Positions 58,980-64,000 of a stretch of DNA of 64,000 bases are shown in pieces. The stretch is taken from assembly GCF_902729405.1 (NCBI RefSeq), contig NZ_LR746496.1:3782001-3846000 (forward strand). Direction: 5' to 3'. The stretch comes from Acididesulfobacillus acetoxydans (GTDB lineage Bacteria; Bacillota; Desulfitobacteriia; Desulfitobacteriales; Desulfitobacteriaceae). The position numbers and the translations under genes were made by a program. A model generated the notes under the pieces. The model was not told where the DNA came from and made no database searches. It saw nothing but the letters and a program-made list of their open reading frames with translations. Numbering within the stretch: the first letter of the stretch is position 1; each line of letters starts with the position of its first letter.

Positions 58980-59720
58980 TTATAAATCGGTCAGCCAGAC
59001 AACCTCTCCTTCCACAAACGCCGGGACAATCGGAAGAATGTTGCAGGTCGCACAGTAGATGACATCCTGTTCAAAGCCAAGGCTTACCAATCTGCGGCCG
59101 TGTTCGGACCCGCGGATCGCGTCCGGGAGATGCCCTTCCGCCGCGCCATAGAGGGTCCTGGCCGCCTGCCCCAAGTCGTTAAGCTCTGCCTCACGCCCCA
59201 ATTCCTGAATCAAAAGACCGGCGCAGAAAGTATCCGGGAGATCAAACCTGCCTTCAGTCCCCGCACAAAAAATCACTAGACCCCCCAGGTCCGGTTCTTC
59301 TTCCACCTTATGCCCAACAGCCCGGGCCACGCTCTGGAGGTTGAGGAAAGAAGCCATCCACACATGCTTGGCTCCCGCCGCCGCTCGAATAGCCCTCGTA
59401 CCGTTGGTTGTCGTCATGATCACTCTCTTGCCGCCGACCTTTTCCGGCACGTAGTCGAACGGAGAATTGCCCAGGTCAAACCCCTCCATCCGTAAAGACC
59501 GGCGTTCACCCCCGAGCAGCGACCCCGGCAGGGCCCAGCGCTTCTCCACAGCCTCCTCAGCCGTTAAGACCGGCACTATGGCCTGGCAGCCATTGGCTAA
59601 GGCGGTGACCATCGTGCTCGTGGCGCGCAGAACGTCAATCACAACGACCAGTTTATCATCCAAATAAGGCAAGATGGCCGAACCTGCACTCGGTAAAACT
59701 TCGACTTTTATTATGTTCAC
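58980..59720 (-). CDS. comB: 2-phosphosulfolactate phosphatase family protein
   Basis: 246 residues from GTG 59720. The motifs VVVIDVLRATSTMVTAL, GNSPFDY, MTTTNGTRAI and IFCAGTEGRFDLPDTFCAG are those of ComB. ComB is a Mg2+-dependent phosphatase known from coenzyme M synthesis; in bacteria without coenzyme M the substrate is uncertain. The start is odd: the ribosome site GGGAGGTG contains the GTG itself, and the next codons are AAC ATA ATA, so the real initiation codon is not clear. Confidence 0.88.
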   Translation of the reverse strand: MNIIKVEVLPSAGSAILPYLDDKLVVVIDVLRATSTMVTALANGCQAIVPVLTAEEAVEKRWALPGSLLGGERRSLRMEGFDLGNSPFDYVPEKVGGKRVIMTTTNGTRAIRAAAGAKHVWMASFLNLQSVARAVGHKVEEEPDLGGLVIFCAGTEGRFDLPDTFCAGLLIQELGREAELNDLGQAARTLYGAAEGHLPDAIRGSEHGRRLVSLGFEQDVIYCATCNILPIVPAFVEGEVVWLTDL

Positions 59721-59886
59721 CTCCCGAGCACAACATTCCCGTTTCGCGCAGTGAGCGATATGGCCGGGGCCCGAATTTGAGCCCCTTACTACCATTTATA
59801 ATATCGTGTTTCCGGCAGATTTTTAAGTCCGAAAACCGGTTTTGCTTAAATTCTTTTTTAGGCCGCGTTTAGACCGCGCCGCCGGC

Positions 59887-60693
59887 TCAGCGCCTGCGGG
59901 TCCACGCGTCACCCAGATATTTGCTCCTCAGACTTTCAGCCAGGGCTTGTTCGGCCGCGCTCAGGCCCGGGGTCACGAAGCGCACACCCATAACTTCGGC
60001 AAACCCGTCACATAAGGCTTGTTCCAATTCGGCGCGGGACAAAGGCCGCGGCCAAACCTCGTCCAAAGCACAGGCCTTGCGGCGAAACGCGGCCAGTACC
60101 CTCTGTCTGACCTCCTCACTGGGAAATCTAAGTACTCGGAAAAGAAGGTCCGCATCAAAATGGAGGATGATCGAGCCGTGTTGAAGCAAGATCCCGTCTT
60201 TCCTGACCTGGGCACTGCCCACCAGTTTCCTGCCTCCCACCACCAGTTCGTACCAGGAGGGAGCGTCAAAACAGGCCGCCGAACCCGCGGCGGCCAAATC
60301 CCCGTGAGCCATGTCCGCCGGGATGCCCAGTGTCCGGAAACCTGCCAGCAAGGCCCGGCTGATCTTTAAATAAGATTCCATCACCGTTCCTTGGACGTGC
60401 TCGTCCGCTTCCGGAGCCACCACACTGTAGGTCAGCTCGTATTGATGGAGGACCGCCCGGCCTCCGGTCGGCCTCCTGACGACATCGATCCCCGCTTCCC
60501 GGCAGGCCTCCTCAGCCACCTCTTTAGCATAGCTCTGCGCATAACCCAAAGACAAAGCAGCCGGCTCCCAGCCGTAAAAACGCAAAGTAGGCACCGGCTC
60601 CCGGCTGCGGGTCAGGGTTAACAATATGGCCTCGTCAATAGCCATGTTTTCGGCTCCCGTACGTACTTCAAACGGCAGATAACGCCAATTCAT
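59887..60693 (-). CDS. lipM: Lipoate/octanoate transferase, LipM-like
   Basis: 268 residues from ATG 60693 (MNWRYLPFEVRTGAENMAID). The BPL_LplA_LipB fold is seen in PTLRFYGWEPAALSLGYAQ and RRPTGGRAVLH; ACFDAPSWYELVVGGRKLVG carries the cysteine (C in ACFDAPS) typical of octanoyltransferase LipM, so it would move octanoate from ACP to the H-protein. LplA-type lipoate ligase remains possible. The next gene upstream ends 26 bases before the start; the cluster serves lipoylation. Confidence 0.85.
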   Translation of the reverse strand: MNWRYLPFEVRTGAENMAIDEAILLTLTRSREPVPTLRFYGWEPAALSLGYAQSYAKEVAEEACREAGIDVVRRPTGGRAVLHQYELTYSVVAPEADEHVQGTVMESYLKISRALLAGFRTLGIPADMAHGDLAAAGSAACFDAPSWYELVVGGRKLVGSAQVRKDGILLQHGSIILHFDADLLFRVLRFPSEEVRQRVLAAFRRKACALDEVWPRPLSRAELEQALCDGFAEVMGVRFVTPGLSAAEQALAESLRSKYLGDAWTRRR

Positions 60694-60719
60694 ATCCTGC
60701 CCCCCCTTCTCGCACAAAC

Positions 60720-61832
60720 TTATGGTTTTCCCATCGCTTGAATTCCCTTTACGGGGGGTTCCCAAAGGCGCCGCCAGGCCCCTTCCTTTTCCTTTTCGGT
60801 CAACGGGCGGGGATAATTGTAAAGTTCCCGCCCCGGAACTTCATTATAATAGGGACGGTTGCAGCCCTCGCATCCCGAGGTCCGGAAAGCCTCTCCGTCC
60901 GCGAGGTAAGCCCTGAGTTCGTCCCTGTCCACTCCGAAAGCCTCAATCCTGCCGCCGGCAAAACGAAAGCCGCCGATATCGGCCAAGTGTTCGCGCAATA
61001 GGTAGTTGGCCGCCTGAACGCGGCGGTAGTGCCCGATATCCGGAGCCCCGACACTTTCCAAGCGCGTGCCCCGCACCGGAGTGAAAGCAAACAAAGCCAC
61101 GGTCACGCCCAGTTGATACATCTCCGCCAAGCGCCGGACCATGTCCTCTTCGCTTTCCCCCAGTCCCACGATCAGGTGGGTGGCGATTCGGCCCGGGTAA
61201 CGCCGGGCCGAATCGCGCAGAAGCGCATACCGTTCGGACCAGGATCCGTCCTTCACGCGGGCAAAAACCTCCGCCGTCGCGGCATCCAAGGCAATGCTGA
61301 CATGATCCGCCCCCTGCCGCAAAAGTTCCCCCACTTCCTCCGGGGTGCCTGGGCCGGCGGAAACACAAATGGGAAGGGCAAAGCGTTTCCGGACTTCCCG
61401 CAACCATTTTTTGGCCTCCGCCAGTGCCTCCCTGTCTTGAACCACCTGGAAACAAACCCGGCGCAAAACCGGAGACTGCGCAGCCCCAGCCGCCCCGGGA
61501 GCCGCTGAAACACCCGCGTTTTCTCCGCTGCCTTGGAGAGACGGCGGACCCCCGAACGCCCCGGGAACCTGTGCGTCCTCTCGCGTCCTGTCTTGGTCCG
61601 CCGTTTCCGCAAAGCTTTCCAGCGCCCCCAAGACCTGCGCGTCCTCGTAGGCCGGCCAGCTCACGCGGGAAAGAAGATCGGCCCGGGCCGAACTCTCCCG
61701 CGCTTGCGCACAGAAAGCGCAGTTAAACCGGCAGTGCTCGCCGATCATCAAATAGGCCGTGGTCGGCAGCGCGTCCACCTTGACTCTCTTCAAGCCCAGG
61801 ACCTGCGCCGTTCCTAAAGAGCAGCGAATCAT
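60720..61832 (-). CDS. Radical-SAM protein resembling LipS2 of the two-protein lipoyl synthase, with a low-complexity insertion
   Basis: 370 residues from ATG 61832, which overlaps the previous stop codon as ATGA. The radical-SAM cluster motif is GEHCRFNCAFCAQA (C-x3-C-x2-C); a second cysteine pair, SGCEGCNRPYYNE, is near the C-terminus. This arrangement fits the COG2516 biotin-synthase-related family, one partner of the archaeal-type lipoyl synthase LipS1/LipS2. Residues about 63-123 (61464-61646) are a Gly/Ala/Ser-rich insertion with a duplicated EDAQV-x-GA motif right after the cluster motif. Predicted role: sulfur insertion into octanoyl groups together with the next gene. The assignment as LipS2 rather than LipS1 is uncertain. 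Confidence 0.75.
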   Translation of the reverse strand: MIRCSLGTAQVLGLKRVKVDALPTTAYLMIGEHCRFNCAFCAQARESSARADLLSRVSWPAYEDAQVLGALESFAETADQDRTREDAQVPGAFGGPPSLQGSGENAGVSAAPGAAGAAQSPVLRRVCFQVVQDREALAEAKKWLREVRKRFALPICVSAGPGTPEEVGELLRQGADHVSIALDAATAEVFARVKDGSWSERYALLRDSARRYPGRIATHLIVGLGESEEDMVRRLAEMYQLGVTVALFAFTPVRGTRLESVGAPDIGHYRRVQAANYLLREHLADIGGFRFAGGRIEAFGVDRDELRAYLADGEAFRTSGCEGCNRPYYNEVPGRELYNYPRPLTEKEKEGAWRRLWEPPVKGIQAMGKP

Positions 61833-62722
61833 AAAGCACAACACTCCTCTGTCCGCACCGGCGTCAAGCCCAGTTCGCCGGCCAGTTTTCTCGCCCCCGG
61901 CGTCGGCATGACGATCCGGTTGAGGCCCAGGGCCACTGCCGCTTCGTCCAAAACCCGACGGTATTTCCCTTTGGGGCGCATGCAGCCCAGGGCCAGGGGG
62001 ATATGCGGAAACCTCACCCTGGCTCTGGCCAGGAAAGCGATTACTTCCTCAACCGGGGGCGGCTGCCGATGGGCGTAACGCGTCCCCGGGGTGGGAATGA
62101 AAACCAAGAAAACCAGCCCGTCCAGTCCCAGTTCCTCCAACTTGGCGAGCGCTTTTTCTTCTCCTTGCCACTCTCCGCCTTTTAACCCTAAAGTCAGGTG
62201 GGGTACCACCCGGACCGAACGCCGCAGCTTCCGGTACGCCTCGAAGTAGTCTTCGGGTGAGCGTTCCAGCCCGTATACCTCCCCGATCGTCTCCCCATCC
62301 GCCACGAAATCAAAAGAGACGACATCTGCGAGTTCTCTTAAAACAGGCATTTCGTCTTCCTCGATCAGCCCGACATGGAAATTCAGGCGCACCTGCTCTT
62401 TGAGTTTCCTCAAAAAGTCCTGCTGGGCCAAAAAAGGCACCCGCCCGTCAGCCGTACAACCCCCGCTGATGAGAGCGCTTCGAAAGCCGAATTTTCCCCT
62501 CGTGCTCTTGACTTCATCCACCGAACGCATTCCTTGAAGGTAATGCCCTCCGCAGTGGGCACAGTCAAGCGCGCAGGCCGTCCCGGTCACGCTGATACTT
62601 GCCGTGGCCACCGGAAAATCGCAATAGAGTTCGCGGGGAAAATTCGCCAGGCGAACCGCCCAGCCTTTCTCTATCCACTCCCCTGTTTCCCTGTCAAGCG
62701 TGCCGTCCCAGTCCATTTTCAT
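61829..62722 (-). CDS. Radical-SAM protein resembling LipS1 of the two-protein lipoyl synthase
   Basis: 297 residues starting MKMDWDGTLDRETGEWIEKG after a GGGGGG ribosome site. The iron-sulfur motif is GTACALDCAHCGGHYL (C-x3-C-x2-C). SGGCTADGRVPF and FIPTPGTRY follow; the C-terminus ends EECCAL, giving extra cysteines. It matches the COG1856 family, the other partner of LipS1/LipS2. It overlaps the next radical-SAM gene by four bases. Upstream are repeats and then gcvPB, consistent with lipoylating the glycine-cleavage H-protein. Confidence 0.75.
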   Translation of the reverse strand: MKMDWDGTLDRETGEWIEKGWAVRLANFPRELYCDFPVATASISVTGTACALDCAHCGGHYLQGMRSVDEVKSTRGKFGFRSALISGGCTADGRVPFLAQQDFLRKLKEQVRLNFHVGLIEEDEMPVLRELADVVSFDFVADGETIGEVYGLERSPEDYFEAYRKLRRSVRVVPHLTLGLKGGEWQGEEKALAKLEELGLDGLVFLVFIPTPGTRYAHRQPPPVEEVIAFLARARVRFPHIPLALGCMRPKGKYRRVLDEAAVALGLNRIVMPTPGARKLAGELGLTPVRTEECCAL

Positions 62723-62765
62723 CCCCCCGGTTAATCTTCATCCCCCAGTTAATCTTCATTCCCGC
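62722..62765 (-). repeat. Tandem duplication of the ribosome-binding and start region of the LipS1-like gene
   Basis: On the minus strand the 19-base pattern ATGAAGATTAACYGGGGG occurs twice before the chosen start, which itself reads ATGAAAATGGAC. Each copy supplies a G-rich ribosome site and an ATGAA start. A one-base difference in the last G-run breaks the frame between the copies. Confidence 0.6.
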
Positions 62766-63109
62766 AGCACATTTATTACAGGCCCGGGCGCTTTGCCGGC
62801 CGGGGTGAGATTTCCGTCTCCGCGTTCCGGGCGGGAAGACGAAGGGCCGCCTCCGAGGAGGCGGCCCCGCCAGCGGAACGACTTCGGAACCGGCTATACC
62901 TTGCCCACAGGCCTTCCGCCCATTGCCGCCTTCCTTGTCCCGGCCGTCCGGGAGCGCACCGCTTCAGGGTCGCTTCGGCGGTCATTCTCCGGCGCTTCGG
63001 TTACCCCCCGGCACTTCGGTTATTCTCCGGCGCTTCGGTTACCCCCCGGCACTTCGGTCATTCTCCGGCGCTTCGGTTACTCCCCGGCAGCCCGGTCATT
63101 TCCCGGCGC
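62766..63109. repeat. Gap with tandem repeats between gcvPB and the LipS1-like gene
   Basis: From about 62970 to 63109 there are imperfect units of 18-19 bases (GGCGCTTCGGTTACCCCCC / GGCACTTCGGTCATTCTCC), which reach the gcvPB stop codon. The remainder shows no gene. Confidence 0.75.
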
Positions 63110-64000
63110 TCACTCGCTCTTTTTCCAGCGGATATCCGGCTTGCGCGCGGCCGCCACCTCGTCGAGACGGGAGACCAAGGTCGTATGGGGCGCATTCTTG
63201 ACCAGATCCACATCGGTGCGCACTTCCTCAGCAATTTTGATCATGGTCTCGGCAAAACGCTCCAGGGTCTCCAGACTTTCGGTCTCGGTCGGTTCGATCA
63301 TCATCGCTTCTTCCACGATCAGCGGGAAATAAATCGTCGGCGGATGGTATCCGTAATCGAGCAGCCGTTTGGCTAAGTCCAGGGTATGGACGCCATAGGA
63401 CTTAAGGTTTTTCGGCGTAATGACAAACTCATGTTGGCAAACCCGATCATATGGCAAATGATAGGGCTCCTTGAGCACGCTCATGAGGAAGTTGGCGTTA
63501 AGCACCGCATTTTCCGAAGCCTGTTTCAGCCCTTCTCCCCCCAGGCCGCGGATGTAGGCATAAGCCTTGACCAGCACCGAGAAACTGGCGTAAAAAGCCC
63601 GTACCCTGCCGATAGACAAGGGCCTGTCATAATCCAGGGTGTACTTCCCGTTTTCTTTCCTTTTGACCAGCGGTTTGGGCAAGAACGGCGCCAGAAACTC
63701 TTTAACTCCCACCGGCCCCGCTCCCGGACCCCCACCGCCGTGGGGAGTAGAAAACGTCTTATGCAAGTTGAGATGGACCGCGTCAAAACCCATATCCCCC
63801 GGACGGGCCAAGCCCATGATCGCATTGGCATTGGCCCCGTCGTAATAGACGAGCCCGCCCACCTCATGAATGATGCGAGCGATTTCCGTAATATTTTCAT
63901 CAAAAAGTCCCAAGGTATTGGGATTGGTGAGCATCAGGGCAGCCACTTCCTCATTAGCCGCCTTGCGCAGTTCCTCCAGATCAACCCCGCCCCGTTCATT
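63110..64000 (-). CDS. gcvPB: Glycine dehydrogenase (decarboxylating) subunit 2, C-terminal part
   Basis: The frame is open to the window edge (297 codons present, beginning [20 protein letters not shown]). The PLP lysine is in [17 protein letters not shown], followed by [11 protein letters not shown]. This is the C-terminal subunit of the two-subunit P-protein, which decarboxylates glycine and passes the aminomethyl group to the lipoylated H-protein. The rest of the glycine cleavage genes should lie to the right. Confidence 0.97.
   Translation of the reverse strand, partial: NERGGVDLEELRKAANEEVAALMLTNPNTLGLFDENITEIARIIHEVGGLVYYDGANANAIMGLARPGDMGFDAVHLNLHKTFSTPHGGGGPGAGPVGVKEFLAPFLPKPLVKRKENGKYTLDYDRPLSIGRVRAFYASFSVLVKAYAYIRGLGGEGLKQASENAVLNANFLMSVLKEPYHLPYDRVCQHEFVITPKNLKSYGVHTLDLAKRLLDYGYHPPTIYFPLIVEEAMMIEPTETESLETLERFAETMIKIAEEVRTDVDLVKNAPHTTLVSRLDEVAAARKPDIRWKKSE

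Overview
This 64 kb window looks like the chromosome of a spore-forming, anaerobic Clostridia-type Bacillota, probably Peptococcaceae/Desulfotomaculum-like. The placement is by inference: the gene order yicC-remA-gmk-rpoZ-coaBC, a PyrR-attenuated pyr operon, the YteA-type DksA protein, RqcH, and the glycine-cleavage/lipoylation cluster. Almost all genes lie on the minus strand; the clear plus-strand genes are rqcH and one small unknown gene.

Layout. (1) 1-3857: start of a type III-B CRISPR operon read leftwards (cmr1, HD-less cmr2/cas10, cmr3, then a CARF-domain gene running off the left edge). (2) 3858-4878: about 1 kb without an intact gene, holding a decayed IS110-like transposase. (3) 4879-14390: a very large CRISPR array, 144 repeats by my hand count. 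The degenerate repeat is at the left end; the leader, a candidate promoter and cas2 are at the right end, so transcription is leftward. (4) 14543-26509: a type I-B operon (cas6-cas8b-cas7-cas5-cas3-cas4-cas1-cas2). Two type III-like genes sit inside it between cas3 and cas4: a CARF-HEPN protein with a second CARF-like domain at its C-terminus, and a second cmr1-like gene interrupted by one amber codon. (5) 26510-27502: non-coding, with strong inverted repeats and a candidate structured RNA ending in a terminator. (6) 27503-32002: metK, coaBC, rpoZ, gmk, remA, yicC. (7) 32003-39739: dapF with a large low-complexity insertion, a Ca2+-type P-ATPase, and rqcH, with repeat-rich gaps. (8) 39854-53344: a phosphodiesterase-like gene and the complete UMP biosynthesis operon (pyrR, B, C, carA, carB, K, D, F, E), with a promoter and two PyrR attenuators visible in the DNA. 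(9) 53447-59720: a small repeat protein of unknown function, rluD-like, lspA, yteA-like, pduL, a pyruvate-kinase-C-terminal-like gene and comB. (10) 59887-64000: a lipoylation and glycine-cleavage cluster (lipM-like, two radical-SAM proteins resembling the LipS1/LipS2 lipoyl synthase pair, and gcvPB running off the right edge).

How the parts work together. The type I-B and III-B modules flank one array, and only one cas6 and one cas1-cas2 set is visible, so crRNA production and adaptation are probably shared. CARF proteins lie on both sides, which points to cyclic-oligoadenylate signalling. In the right half, de novo pyrimidine synthesis forms one regulated unit, and the lipoate genes probably serve the glycine cleavage system.

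A second theme is short tandem-repeat expansion. Low-complexity insertions or extensions lie inside otherwise normal genes (cas6, dapF, pyrK, the rluD-like gene, a lipS-like gene). Imperfect tandem repeats fill many intergenic gaps, and several seem to copy the end or the start of the adjacent gene.
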